The notes beneath the pieces were generated by a model that was not told where the DNA came from, searched no databases, and worked only from the letters and a program-made list of their open reading frames with translations. From Marsupella aquatica (taxonomy: Eukaryota > Marchantiophyta): a stretch of DNA of 64,000 nt. Shown here piece by piece: positions 1 to 11,905 of the stretch; the first letter of the stretch is position 1, and each line of letters opens with the position of its first letter. The stretch is from the NCBI GenBank assembly GCA_973895155.1, contig OZ316893.1, forward strand, positions 21,142,001 to 21,206,000. The letters run 5' to 3'. The translations under genes and the position numbers were made by a program.

Positions 1-1080
1 GCCTCTTATTTGCTACAGTACAGAAGTTGTAGTCGCTCAGAGCTACAAGAGTAGAAGTACTGAACTGTACTCCGGAATCCCCGGTATTGCCAGCACATTG
101 CTGCCCGGGAAAATCGACAATGGCGCCGGGCCTCGGGCAGGGGTCGAAAAGATCTTGGTCCCGGATACTGCAGAGGCGAAATTGACGGCAGGTGATAAAT
201 AAATATAATAAGCGTAGGTTAATGAGTAGGATCGGGAAAAAGTAGGACTCCCTGTTTTCCCAGGTGTGTCCCATAACAGTCAGTCCAGGACATGACTCCA
301 TGCCTGTGTGGAAGAATTCTCCTGGCATGATGACTTGTACTTTACAGAAAATTCTCCTTAGATTTCAGTGCCCGGTGGTCCGCTCATCGACGGAGAGACT
401 CTACCTGGGAACACAGAAGGCCGGCCCATCCGTTCGATCCCACTCAGATTTTCGGAGCATCATTCTGCAGTTTTGTCATCGCGCGGGTCCGGCGGTACTG
501 TTGCGGGTGAACCTTTCTCAACATGCATCTGTCGGAAGCGCAGAGAGAGAGAGATTCCATTCGCACATGTAATCGATGGGATTTCAAGGCAGGCCGAAGA
601 ATTAGATGGAACAGTTCATCAGAATCGTCCTTCTTAGGAACGGGCATTGAAATTCAAGGCGGCGCTCGCTGAGGCTTTGATGGCTCCAGAAGTGTGCACC
701 ACGAACGAGGCCCAGGTCGACATCATTCGCTCCGCACTGTCTTAGTGCCTTCAGTGGGTTGTACCAAATTAGACATTACACAGGGTTGTACCAAATTCCA
801 AACGCTGTGCGAGCTCGTGTGTGTGATTCGGATCATTTGACGTGCATGATAACCACGAATATCACTCCCTACCACAGTGAACGCTCGACTCACAGGATAT
901 GTTTTGACTTCTTATTTTATAGAAGCACTTATCTGATTACACCTTTTAAATTGTTTTCTGAAATCTCGTCTTCAATGTTTCCAATCAAATTCTTTTCTGA
1001 AATCACTTTTTCATTGTTTACAATTGTCCCATTCATTTCCTTTACATTTTTTTTATTGAAATCTATTTTCACTGTTTACG
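1..1080. other. Intergenic, no gene recognised
   Basis: Only short overlapping reading frames on both strands are present, none with a recognisable motif, codon pattern or splice context. The first 750 bases are moderately GC-rich and the rest becomes AT-rich. I see no RNA gene or terminal repeat here. Confidence 0.6.
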
Positions 1081-1083
1081 ACC

Positions 1084-1600
1084 ATCCCCTTCAAATCTAT
1101 TGTTTTCAGTGTAAGGGCACTGTTTGAATTGACCCCTTTAGATAAATTTTTTGCCGTCACTTCCCAAAGTGCGAGCGATCATCCCCTTCAATCTTATTTT
1201 TTTCAGTTTAGGGGCAATGTGTGAATAGACCCCTTTAGTAACAAAATTTGCCGTTACTTCCCAAAGTGGCAGCGGACCGCTTCAGTTAGTTTTTCTCAAC
1301 ATAATGAAAATGAAGCATTCTGAATTCTAAGTGGACAAGAATCTAGTGAATAGAGGAGAGTAATCTAGTGAATAGAGGAATCTAGTGAATAGAGGAAAGG
1401 AATCTAGTGAATAGAGGAATCTAGTGAATAGAGGAAAGTAATCTAGTGAATAGAGGAATCTAGTGAATAGACCATGTTTAGTTATTCTTTTGTTTCCATT
1501 TACTTCCCAATGTGCCAGCAGACCCCTTTAGTTAGTTTTTCTCAACGTAATAAAAATGAAGCATTCTGAATTCTAAGTGGACAAAAGTTAAAACTGCAAA
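1084..1600. repeat. Degenerate tandem duplication block
   Basis: Phrases such as 'cccctttag', 'acttcccaaagtg' and 'gcattctgaattctaagtgg' recur. Bases 1084-1190 resemble 1177-1285 (period about 90-115). Bases 1255-1340 recur nearly exactly at 1497-1583, with the minisatellite at 1339-1471 lying between the two copies. This is non-coding, and origin by unequal exchange or slippage is inferred. Confidence 0.7.
1339..1471. repeat. Higher-order minisatellite (22 + 17 bp units)
   Basis: Seven copies of the core atctagtgaatag lie head to tail. Successive spacings alternate between about 22 and 17 bases because every second unit carries an extra GAGTA, AAGGA or AAGTA. The amplifying unit is therefore a 39-bp dimer. 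It sits inside a longer tandem duplication. Confidence 0.85.
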
Positions 1601-2020
1601 CCTTTTCCACCTTAGCCAGGGTTATTACGTTATCGACTCTGGCAGGAATATAACAATTACTCATCACAAACTATATTTCCACTTCCATCCTAGCCAGGGG
1701 TCTTACTCTTAGGCTATGCTCTTGCCTGTGGGAGGGTCATAATTACTCATCATAAACTAAATGTCCGGGCCACTCATTTCAATGTTTGTTTTGCTCAGAT
1801 TTCTCTTCTCTTTGGAATGTGTGATGTGGCGACTATTAGTATGCCTACCCTTTAAAGCTAATCATCCACATCACGTTAACAACAGTTATGGCCTTTTAAA
1901 ACACAACATATTTTTCCATATTTTGTTAAGATAGGGCAAATGTTCATTTCATTTTCAAAAGCGGCACATGCTTTATCAGGTTGAAACAAAGTTCCGGGAT
2001 GAAACTCACTTCAGTTCCAT

Positions 2021-2208
2021 GGACATGCTATACTCTCAGTCTAAGGACCGGCAACCTCAGGGAGAATTCGTGGATATAAATGTATACATACGAAAGCATA
2101 CTGACACAGGGGACGAGCATGCTATATTTCTCAGTTTGGACCAGCGGCAACCTCGAGGGAGAACTCGTGCATATTGAGTCGACATACCAAGCGTACTGAA
2201 ACGAGGGT
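2021..2208. repeat. Tandem duplication, about 93 bp unit
   Basis: Two adjacent diverged copies share 'gcatgctata.ttctcagt', 'cggcaacctc', 'gggagaa.tcgtg' and 'catac..aa.gcatactga'. The small reading frames over it are shadows of the repeat and have no known domain. Confidence 0.65.
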
Positions 2209-2749
2209 GGATTGCAAATTCTGATTTTCAGAAGATCTGCAGTTGACCCTCGTGTACTTGCAGGGCTGCTAAACATGACAAAATGCAGTCGACCCTCGTG
2301 GACATCTGATCTACTGAGAAATGAGAAAATGTTGCAGCTTGTTGCGGTATGGCCAACTTTGTACAAACGGTGACAGATATTCATGTCAAAACATTCTTCA
2401 TGGAAATAGAAAACACTTCCAAAGTTTAAAACGCCGGTACCCTGAAGGATTTATGCAAGAGCTTGGTACTTCTTCAATCGCTCCTGCAGTGAGACTGTCT
2501 CATCAAAGGAACGTTCGCGACTAATGTCGCTATTCCACAGGAGTAGAACGTGTTCAGGCTAGTGAATGACTTGATATTATAGAAGGGCATTTTTTGCAAG
2601 TGTCGGAAACTTACATCACCATAATTTTACAACGGATCATGGATGACAACTACGGATGATCCGTTACAAGATGAACGATACCGATTTTCTTCAAAATTGG
2701 CAGTTAAACTTGCAGTTTCTGCTGGGCATGTCAGTTCATCCTGTTCTCC

Positions 2750-5700
2750 GGTGCATTTGGCCTCCCATACTAAATACAGGGTAAATGGCGTTACTAGGCA
2801 ATTATAGGCTACACTTTGAAACCACGAATGGAATCAAGCCGCGCAACAGCCATATCTAACATGCACATTTCACGGTAAAAACGCCAGGCTTACGGAGTGA
2901 CTACAATTCGCTACGTTAGTATGTGCTCTGATTTCCTGGGAAAATACCCCCAACAAACGCAAGTATTACCATAGCTGCGTTACTATATATAACGATTTCC
3001 TGGCAGCGTCCTCTCCAAGCACATTTTCTGGGTAACCACATTTGACAATACAGATTTTGAAGGGACACGTCCTCAGCAAGCACATTTTCTGGGCAGACAT
3101 TTGCAAATTTCGAGGGGACACTGAATTTCATTAGCATATACGATGGTTACAAAGCATTGGCAAAACCTCAACTTCCAAAGTCCCTATTACCGCTATGAAT
3201 TTGGCATTCCCATTGCGACATCTCGGAATACATGTTCGCTAAGCTGCGTTATATCATTTTTGCAAACTTCGAAGGGCGTTACCATAGCTGCGTTACTATA
3301 TGTAACGATTTCCTGGCAACGTCCTCTCCAAGCACATTTTCTAGGTAACCACATTTGACAATACAGATTTTGAAGGGACACGTCCTCAGCAAGCACATTT
3401 TCTGGGCAGACATTTACAAATTTCGAGGGGACACTGAATTTCATTAGCACATACGATGGTTACAAAGCATTGGCCGAACCTCAACTTCCAAAGTCCCTAT
3501 TACCGCTATGAATTTGGCATTCCCATTGCGACATCTCGGAATACATGTATGTTCGCTAAGCTGCGTTATATCATTTTTGCTAACTTCGAAGGGCGAAGGC
3601 CTTCTACAAGCTACTGAATTGCTCCTCTAAACGAGCTGAGGTTCCTACAAGCCATTTGTTTCTGACAATGATGGTAAGTCCCAAAGCTTAAGCCATTCGA
3701 CCTTTGCCATTCGACGATTCGACCTTTGCCACTCGACGATTTCTCCTCACGATTGCTCTGGCCTGTAGTATCAATAGCAACCGTAGATACGTGCCACGAC
3801 CACTGCTTGCCAAACCAACAGGAAGTAAGACTGACTATCGATGATGGTTGCACATCTATCCGTACTTCTAGAAATCATATCTCAGTAACAATGACAATCC
3901 TTCAAGGTGTCAACTACTGCTATGAATACTATACAAACTGCAGATCAAGTGTGCATAGACAGACAGTTGAAATCCACGGAAGCATGGATGACTGCCTCCT
4001 CAATAGTAAGCCCTCAGCTGAGCACAGACATAATTCTAGTAATTATGAACATGGGAGGATCAGCTAGGGGTTTGCCATTGACGAAGAAGGCACCACACGA
4101 GGCCAGACGATGACGGGGTCGTCCATGATCACTGGTGACGTAGACATCTTCAGAAATCCGAGCGACACCTTGTATAGTTCCTTTTGAGTATAGACGACTT
4201 CCTCATCAATAGTGAACCCTCAGCTGGTGCTCGAAGAGACTACATCTAAAAACAAGCCGTCAGCTAGGGGCCGTCAGCTAGGGGTTTGCCATTGATGACG
4301 AAAACACCATACGAGGAAGTTGGGTAGGGATCCCTACAGTTGTTTGGTAGTTAAAAACCACCTGCAAAAAAGCGGTCAGATAGGGGTATGCTATTGATGA
4401 CGAAAACAGCATACGAGATATTGGGAACAGGCTCCCTTCAGTTGATTTGAAAGAGCAGTCACAAACTCCGTCTGCAAACAAGAGGTCAGATAGGAGTTGG
4501 AAAAATGTGGAAGACACCATGAGGATGGGGGGATCAAGCTTGCTCGGGTAGAACTTGCATGAAGTCACCGTCACCGTTACTACAGGATCATTCATTGGTC
4601 TTCCCTTGCACATGGACACCAGTGCAATACGATCCGCTACGACAGGAACGCGGGGAGAAACAAGCTAGAATACATCGGGTGAATCACCCGGTACAAAGGT
4701 AATCCTGCAGATATCTGCTGAGATACTAGAGATTGACGAACAAAGGGATGAACTCACAATCTAGCATCGTAGTCTCTTTGATGGGGTGAGGACCAGACAT
4801 ACGCCCCATCAAGCTACTCCAAAGCACGTCAGGGATCCCCAGCATCAAGACAAGTGACACTCATCAACGGTAGGATTGATGGACGGAGAGAGCACAACAG
4901 TTGGACAACGGATAGAGCTAGCAGAAACGAGAGCACATCCATGACGCGGCGGTCAGCCAGAAACCTAGAGTAAATCAAGTTCTGATGACAGTCATGGATC
5001 CAAACTACACGGATCGACACAATTTCAAAACGAAGACTAGATCAGATTCCGAATGAAGACTTGAACATCATGGATGTCACAGCAAACCAATCCTGTACCA
5101 TTTCCTTCAGATATCGCCGCGGAGGACCACTCAATTTATCGTGGCAAGTCCTTTCCACCGATCGAGAACGGCACCAACAAAGATGATAAGCCATCTCCCT
5201 TCTAGCCAAGCTCCTACCACGATTCCGGCATCATCCATCAAAATCAAACCTAGAAGGCAGGCAGGCAGGCAACAGGTCCAAAAACGACTCTCAAGTCGAA
5301 GTCCTCCAGACGATCGAGGGAGAGAGCAAAGAAAATCGCTCAACTTCATAGCCGACCAAACACGGCAGGCCGCAAGCAAGAACGAACCAAACTGGCACTC
5401 TAACCAGACATGACAGCCACTCAGTGGCACGGCACCAAACACAACGAGTCTGGAAAAACCCCCGTTGGAACTCATCAATCCCATTCCTCCTCGGATCCTG
5501 AATTGCAGGATAGAGTTGAGCAGCTGAGAGCCGACAACGGAGCTCCGTTGTCGCGAGCTCTTAGATCTGCTCAGAGTGCAGACTGATTAACCTGGCTAGC
5601 ACCTAAATACTGCACTCTCGCCCCTCTTTGTCTCATTTCCTAAAGAACCAAGGGGCGGTCCCGAACGGGAAGGTTCACGAGCGGCCAGTCAGGGGCAGCA

Positions 5701-5920
5701 CTGCTACTCTAGGAAGGCAAGGGAACCTGCGCCGGGCAGCCCACACGACGGCGAAGAATCCGCTTTCGGGCTCCATGTTTGGGTCTGTCGGAAATACAGG
5801 GAATTACTATTCTTAGTATTTTATATATTTCTTATCCATCGATCGACGACAGAGATGAATGGCCGGGATCGATTTAGAGCTCCTAATGGGGCCCCCTTTA
5901 TACGTCAATTATTATTGTAC
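2750..5920. repeat. Large diverged direct repeat, copy A
   Basis: This stretch matches 17.6-20.4 kb in the same orientation over many blocks in the same order. Examples are 3120-3270 with 18090-18275, 3940-4115 with 18590-18750, 4180-4290 with 18840-18960, 4770-5010 with 19190-19395, 5050-5420 with 19440-19810 and 5610-5800 with 20010-20230. It contains repeated internal modules ('cctcatcaatagt.aaccctcagctg') and a GCAG-rich stretch near 5254. No reading frame is conserved between copies with protein-like substitutions. The identity is unknown: it could be an old duplication, two members of a non-coding element family, or long terminal repeats of a very old element. Confidence 0.65.
2966..3592. 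repeat. Tandem duplication, 313-bp period
   Basis: Two near-identical head-to-tail copies start at about 2966 and 3279. Each has 'ttaccatagctgcgttacta', a pair of 'agcacattttct.gg' blocks and the 'cattcccattgcgacatctc' block. The similar minus-strand reading frames at 2916-3137 and 3193-3450 are produced by this duplication and are not evidence of a gene. The array lies in copy A of the large repeat; copy B appears to have a single diverged unit at about 18000-18275. Confidence 0.85.
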
Positions 5921-8479
5921 TGTTTCATTTTCGATTCTGCGCCAAAAATAAATTATTTTCTACTTCTAAATTATACAGTAGTTATATTTACTTGTCTTAA
6001 TTAAACAAAGTGAGTGAAGTCCGGAAGGACCTCCAAGTTGGACACACTGTTCGTATTTATCACATTTTGGTGGTCCATAATAATTTCGGGTTTATAATTT
6101 AATGATGAATCTTAAAATAATTTTTAGTTTTTCATCTACAAGATAACTAGAGAAAGAGGAGACATAAAAAAACAAGACCTAACATTTTGTATTAGTTCAA
6201 TGAAAATTAATCTAATAATCTATCACTTCACATTCCATGATGAATAACTTAACAGAACTGATCAAAAATTCACTGTCATTTTGAGGGAAGTGTGTAGCTT
6301 ACTAAAACCCTTCCCATCCTCAAAACTAAATTATTGAACATCGAGTTATTACAATAATTTCAAATTTGGGGAAATCTAATACAATGGGGTTTTCAAGGAC
6401 CAACGTTATGGTTTTCAATCATTCATTTTAAAAAGTATGAATACCCGAAAAATGCTTCACAAGGACATAGACTTTATTAATTGTTTCGACCCATACCTTA
6501 ATAATTGTTTAATGTTCTAGACCAGCACTTGACCTGTAGCGGGCAGCAGCTGCCAAAATTCAGTACAGTGATTACATTATGTTTTTTTGTTTCCCGTTAG
6601 CCAGTTTTTCATCTAGCCAAGACCTATTAATCAGAATCTAATGGTCATCTTTAACTGTCTCACTCTACATAGATCTAATTGGCAAGAAATATTCATAGCA
6701 TCTTGCTAACATTCACTGACTAAACCGGACAAAACCTTAAAGATTTGGTTAGGGGGCAGGCAGTAGGCACAGAGGAACACCTGACCGGCACCGGATTGTA
6801 GCGGGCAGGCAGCAGTTGCGGCCAGTGTATGGGTTAAGCCAGCAAAAAGGGTGCAGTCTCGGGCCATAAAGGAGACTGCCACAAGGGGATCTTTGGCACA
6901 CACATAATTATCTGCATCGAGGATGGATGCAGATCAACGGTCAGGCGCGGGTGTAGGGAGGCACCCTGATAGAGGCCCAGTTTTCTATGAAATGAAGGAA
7001 GGTGCTGGTTGTCCCTAGCACTTTCCATGCTCGGTTTTTCTCCTGAATTGTAGGAAAAGAAGCCTAGATGGACCCTCCTCCCGGTTTGTAAAAACACCCA
7101 AATTGAAAATAACATGATTTGTATGAACGTCAGAGAAGCCTTTTCTCAGATAATAATACACATTACACCCTATAATGGAATGTGAAGTAAACAAGACAAC
7201 TAGTGTACCTTTGGAAATTAATCAGTCTCTCAATATCAATCTATTCATTAAAAGTGAATTATTATTCAATTTATGAATATTTGGGTAATAAAAAATGTAC
7301 ATTTGACCTTCAAAAATGTACAACTAGGCAAGAAATAAAGTTGATGACCATTAGATGTACCACCATGTTCATCATTTGTAAATGAACTAGGATGAGACTC
7401 CTTCTAGTCAAGATCATTTTTGTCACCTCAAGTTTACAACTGATCATTTAGGTGTATAGTATTATACCATAGTGTACCTTTTGGGTTTTAAAAGTGTACA
7501 TTTAGAGACCAAAAAGTGAACATTTAGAGGCCTAAAAGTGAACAAAATAAAATACACTTTTAATGCATAGGGTGATCAATTTCTAATATCTAATCTAATT
7601 TAACCATGCCAGGGTTGTTTTCCTAATTATGTTCATAGAAAGAGCTTGTTGGGATCCATTCTCTACTGGACTCAACAAGTATCACTTGTTTTGTCACCTA
7701 ACATTAGTTTTTACATAAAAAAAAGTTTCTCCCTCTTAGGAAGAGCGCACCAACCAACTTAAGAGTGTGGGTTTTGGCAGACTTTGTCCATTTAGCTAGA
7801 CCATTCTTTATCTCTCTTTTAGCTCAGATTTTACCAACATGTTCCCTCATATCCAATCTGTTACCTGCCAAAGTTTGAGAGTTTTTTTGAACATTTGCCA
7901 TTTCAGATGAGGACAAAGATGATCAAACATTATAAATCAACTGAAACATATATATGTTTCTTTTGAGAGGAATGTCTTGAATAGTTGGGTATGAGAAATT
8001 AGTTTGTGAAAGTTGGACCAATGATGATGACTTTTGGGGGATAATGAACATTATATATAGAATTACTCAACCGCTAACAGTGGCCATGGCAACAGTTTGC
8101 TCCAACATATCCATTGAGACAGTTGATCATAACAGGTATATCATTGTATAGACTCTCAAGTAATTATTTTCTCATCCTTGATTGAGTCCAATGATGATTC
8201 ATTTTTACATTGACTGATAGTGGTGTCACTACATCATAGAAGAAATGGGCTTATTATTATTTGCTTCTTACTGAACCTTTCACTCATGATTGATTGAAAA
8301 CACCCTCAACTAAGTTGTGTGAATTAAAATGAATCTGCCAAATCATTTATCTCAAGTTAACAACATTGTTTGTTTTTTTGCTCCCCCATGATGTCTAACC
8401 CACCTCATCGATGAGGGTCATTGGAAAGTTTATGAAATCCATTTTCTTTAAATTTGTATAATGAGTAGGTCCCAAGGCT
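5921..8479. other. AT-rich intergenic DNA, nothing recognised
   Basis: Low-complexity AT-rich sequence with many stops in all frames. A short run of repeated 'agtgtacattt/agtgaacattt' phrases lies at about 7470-7550. Bases 6520-6830 hold two related 'tgtagcgggca..cagc' motifs. No coding or RNA gene is visible. Confidence 0.6.
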
Positions 8480-8495
8480 AGACATCTTGTAGCCC
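8480..8495. repeat. LINE target-site duplication, upstream copy
   Basis: AGACATCTTGTAGCCC is repeated exactly at 12704-12719, directly after the A-rich tail. A 16-bp duplication fits target-primed reverse transcription. Confidence 0.9.
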
Positions 8496-8920
8496 TGTTG
8501 TGTGTTCTGATCAGCGTTCCTCAGGTACAGCAACACGGTTTGCTCAATGGATAAGTGTAGGGGCAACGACCCAGTACCAAACTGGAATTGAAGCCGTGGA
8601 CTCTTCGCTACCCAGCCACGAAGCAGGTTCCGAAGGGTTGGTGAACCTTTGATCTATATGTCCCCACCTAGAAGAATAGCTTCAGCAGCAGTCCACCTCC
8701 TTCTTTCTTTTTTGTTTGGCCCGGATCTCAGGCTATTCAGAATGAGTTCCTGGGCCATGATCACCCATTCCCGGTCTACACCAGAAATCAGCTTCACCGT
8801 ATGTCTCATCTTCAGATTATGAGCTTGATCTTCGAATGGTTGAGGACCCAGCCCACCGTCACCTTTGGATCCCGTTATCACCTTCCATGCAATCAGCGCT
8901 TTCTTGGGTTGGGCGGTGGA
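8496..8920 (-). pseudogene. LINE ORF2 fragment, inverted 5' segment
   Basis: Read on the minus strand from about 8920 down, this encodes a stretch typical of plant LINE ORF2 after the reverse-transcriptase core: a 'KKALIAWKVI' block, then 'KGDGGLG' (the widespread K.GGLG motif), 'ALKMRH'-like and 'WTAAEAILLGG' blocks, and finally 'GSPTLRNLLRGW' down to about 8500. One in-frame stop lies at about 8652. It faces opposite to the rest of the LINE, which continues in protein order on the plus strand from about 8900-8930. The inversion joint therefore lies there. Family identification is from remembered motif patterns; the twin-priming origin is inferred. Confidence 0.75.
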
Positions 8921-9426
8921 TCTAAGGAGATTCTTGGCAAACAGAGGAATTCAGAAGTTACAGGATCTGCTAACGCCTCAGGGTGAATGGAGACAGGTTA
9001 ACAACATCACACAGATTAGTAGGAGCCACAGGCGGATTAGGTATGATGAATTTAACTGCTTCTACGACCGTTTGTGCAGAAGTGACAGACCGGTGCCAGC
9101 TGCTCTTGCGAAGTGTGACGGGTGGAGATGGGATTGGAAAGGGAAAAACAAAGGATGGATCTTCTCGATGAAAACCTGGAACCAGTGCAAAACCACGTCT
9201 CCACCGGAGGTCACACAACTTAATCACAGATGGGGATAGACGCTTACCACTGACAGATGGAACCAGATTTGGAAGCACAACTGGGGAGGATGGACATTCA
9301 CTAAGTTTAGGTTCTTTTTGTGGCGTTTGCTGAACCACGGTCTTTTCACCAACGGGAGAGCCAAAAACTGGGGGGTCTCTGATGGTAAATGTGATCGCTG
9401 CAAGGAGGCCGTTGAAACCACCGAGC
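8921..9426 (+). pseudogene. LINE ORF2 fragment, zinc-binding domain (5' part)
   Basis: The plus strand encodes 'LANRGIQKLQDLLTPQGEWR', then a W-rich segment, and after a one-base frame change near 9235 the RT-associated zinc-binding domain (zf-RVT): 'FRFFLWRLLNHGLFTNGRA', 'CDRCKEAVETTE'. The frame stops abruptly at the copia target site (9422-9426) and resumes in the same codon frame at 11906 after removal of one CGAGC copy. It is broken by the frameshift and the insertion. Confidence 0.85.
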
Positions 9427-9771
9427 TGTTAGGATTTACTCTTAGGTCTAGAGTTACGAATATACCGTAGTTAAGACTAACCTTAGTCGCAGACTTGGTT
9501 AGGTTAGTCATGCTGTGCACACTCTATAACCAAGCGGTGTTTGCTTGGAGAGGTGGAACTTAGACTCATTGTTACGGAGCCAGTTGAGAGATAGGGAGAG
9601 CTTATGCTATGGATGCTTGGTATGGCCAGTCGGCCTAGAGTGCAGTAAAGCTCTTGTGTGTTCCCGTGGACGTAGCCTCATGTGGAGGTGAACCACGTAT
9701 CTCTCTGTGTCAACTATTGTGCGTTAGATGGTTCATGGGCTTGCCGTTGCGATCGTCATCTATGCTCAACA
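9427..9771 (+). repeat. Copia 5' LTR
   Basis: 345 bp, starting TGTTAGG and ending CAACA. It is highly similar to the 3' LTR at 11558-11905, with scattered substitutions and a 3-bp length difference near the end. Confidence 0.95.
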
Positions 9772-9773
9772 AT

Positions 9774-9785
9774 TGGTATCAGAGC
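9774..9785 (+). other. Copia primer-binding site (initiator tRNA-Met)
   Basis: TGGTATCAGAGC, two bases after the 5' LTR, is the usual complement to the 3' end of plant initiator tRNA-Met used by copia elements to prime minus-strand synthesis. Confidence 0.9.
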
Positions 9786-11015
9786 ATGCCTGGGAGGTGA
9801 CGAGGTTTTTTCGTGACGGTTTTCCAGCGTTCATTGTTGGTGTTGCATTCGGGGTTTCGTCACATGAAAGTCGAATGTGTGTGGCTGAGCGAATAGGTTA
9901 GTGAGAGGGCTTTCTAACGGTGGTTAAAACTCATTGATCGGTATCTGTGGTGCGGAGGAATTGAAGTTTGCGTCGTTCAGGGTTTATTCGTGTTCGACGG
10001 GATTTCGGGAGAGAGACCAGAGATTTCTTTTTCAACGGTGTGAGTTGTGCGGTGCGGGAGGCACCGCATGTTATAGCTCAAGTTGAAGGTTGAAGCAAGT
10101 TGGTCATTTTGGTACCTGGTTTGCTGGCGTTTGTGGAGCGAGTGCGTCGTGACGAGTGAAAGTTGAGTTCTGGTTTTTTGACAAGCTATGGTGCTTGTTT
10201 TTCCCTGAACCGGATTACTCATCGTGACGCTTGACTCGGAGGAAGAAACGCGAAGTGCTGAGGCTCAACGGAGAGATCGTGGTGAGGCGATCGTTTTGAG
10301 TCCGGGATTGGCCTTTGACACGGAGAGAGTAAGACACGGCGGAGGTTTTCTCTTCTCTGGTGGAGCTATAGACGTGCCTGTGCAATTCGGCAACATTTCA
10401 TGTCGGCGGTCATCAATTTTCTCATTGGAAACCGAAGCGAAGGCACCTGAGGTTTGTAACACTACATTTGTGTCAGTCTTTGGCACATTTTAAGGTTAGT
10501 TTAGGGCATTTTTTTGCCCCCATACGGCCTGTATACCTTCAAATCCCGACAAACCTACTTTGCCATATGCCCCGGCGCGCGCCCCGACCTCCCACACCCC
10601 TTTAAGCGTGAAAATGTGCTTTTTCTGGTGAAAATACGGCCCAAAATGCCCTTATACGGTCCCAATACGCAAAAATACGTGCTTTTTGACCCCTTTAACC
10701 CATTTTTTTCATGTTTTTTGGCAATTTATACGTGATCCTGGTCGCGAATACGCGCGCATGGCCGCAAATATGTGCGCCTTTTCCAAGGGCTTTAAGACCC
10801 CTTTAAAGTGCTTTTCTCTGAATTTTTTTCTCCTCCTCCTCATTGGTTGTGCCGCATCCCGGGCCCTGTGACCCTCCATTTTAACTGCTTAGATAGGGGG
10901 AACGGCCCCCTGTGAGACCTGTCGGACTGTGCGGGAATATTCTCAAAAAACAGAGAGTTGCTTTTTGGCCGTCCGACAAAGATTCTGTCCGCCGAACGGT
11001 AACTTTTTTGGTATT
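9786..11015 (+). other. Copia internal region without retrotransposon coding sequence
   Basis: The space that normally holds gag and most of pol has no gag, protease, integrase or RT motif. From about 10500 it is full of 'atacg', 'cccctttaa' and 'gcgcgc' phrases and homopolymer T runs. The reading frames at 10224-10493 and 10265-10486 overlap on opposite strands and look like chance. This may be acquired foreign sequence inside a non-autonomous element. Confidence 0.6.
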
Positions 11016-11366
11016 GCTCAGTCTACTACAGAAGCGGAGTATATTGCAACAGCGGAAGCAACAAAGGAAGCGATTTGGTTGGATAGACTTATCACTGAGA
11101 TGGGATTGCCACAAGGGAATGTGAAGCTCCATTGTGATAGTCAGAGTGCACTCCACCTTGCTGTGAACCAGGTGATGGACAGTAGAGTGAAGCACATCGA
11201 CGTTAGGTACCATTTTATCAGGCAGGCTGTGTCTGATAATATGTTTGAGCTAGTCAAGATTGACGGTAAACTCAACCCGGCTGACGCTTTTACCAAAATG
11301 ATTCCTTTAGAGAGTTTTTCTACACACCGTGATGCGTTGCAGGTTTTGCAATTGCCTCACAAGTAG
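11016..11366 (+). pseudogene. Ty1/copia RNase H fragment (3' end of pol)
   Basis: It encodes 'STTEAEYIATAEATKEAIWL', the conserved start of the copia RNase H C-terminal region, followed by 'LHCDSQSALHLAVN' with the conserved D-S-Q-S-A, 'KHIDVRYHFIRQ' and 'NPADAFTKMIP', ending at TAG 11364-11366. Only about the last 115 residues of pol remain. The start is cut at about 11016, where it joins unrelated sequence. The fragment alone cannot support transposition. Confidence 0.9.
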
Positions 11367-11546
11367 GGTTACTTAACATTTGTGTAGATACTGAGATATG
11401 CTCTTGCTCATTCCTTGTATAGGCTACGGCTTAGTTTTGGTCTATTCTCGTATAAAGAGGGAAAAACCGGTTTGGTTTTTCTTTCCAGAACTTCCCGCTG
11501 AGTAGTCATATTGGTAGCAGTCTTTACCCTCCCCTAGACCAGAGTC

Positions 11547-11556
11547 AAGGGGGAGA
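11547..11556 (+). other. Copia polypurine tract
   Basis: AAGGGGGAGA, one base before the 3' LTR, is the expected plus-strand primer site. Confidence 0.85.
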
Positions 11557-11557
11557 T

Positions 11558-11905
11558 TGTTAGGATTTACTCTTAGGTCTAGAGTTACAAATGTACCGTA
11601 GTTAAGACTAACCTTAGTCGCAGACTTGGTTAGGTTAGTCATGATGTGCACACTCTATAACCAAGCGGTGTTTGCTTGGAGAGGTGGAACTCAGGCTCAT
11701 TGTTACGGAGCCAGTTGAGAGATAGGGAGAGCTTGTGCTGTGGATGCTTGGTATGGCCGGTCGGCCTAGAGTGCAGTAAAGCTCTTGTGTGTTCCTGTGG
11801 ACGTAGCCTCATGTGGAGGTGAACCACGTATCTCTCTGTGTCAACTATTGTGCGTTGGATGGTTCATGGGCTTGCTGTTGCGATCGTCGTCCGAGCATCT
11901 CAACA
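11558..11905 (+). repeat. Copia 3' LTR
   Basis: 348 bp, same TG...CA limits as the 5' LTR. It is followed at once by the CGAGC target duplication and the resumed LINE reading frame. Confidence 0.95.

Larger units (their letters stand above)
9427..11905 (+). mobile_element. Shortened Ty1/copia LTR retrotransposon nested in the LINE
   Basis: Two LTRs (9427-9771 and 11558-11905, TGTTAGG...CAACA) flank a primer-binding site, a polypurine tract and a copia RNase H fragment. The 5-bp target duplication CGAGC is at 9422-9426 and 11906-11910. The total of about 2.5 kb is roughly half the usual length. Gag, protease, integrase and reverse transcriptase are missing and replaced by about 1.1 kb without copia similarity. 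The element is non-autonomous. Because it interrupts the LINE reading frame, it is younger than the LINE. Confidence 0.95.

Noticed and set aside
2916-3450. Two similar minus-strand peptides suggesting a duplicated gene
   Set aside because: The similarity is explained by a 313-bp tandem DNA duplication; stops and non-coding divergence outside it argue against a gene.
5131-5484. 117-residue minus-strand ORF
   Set aside because: Same region as an overlapping plus-strand frame in copy A; no motif, and no equivalent full frame in copy B.
9774-9785. tRNA gene fragment
   Set aside because: The tRNA-Met-like 12-mer is the retrotransposon primer-binding site; no cloverleaf surrounds it.
10224-10493. 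Possible gag-like ORF in the copia interior
   Set aside because: No CCHC knuckle or gag motif, and an opposite-strand frame of similar length overlaps it.
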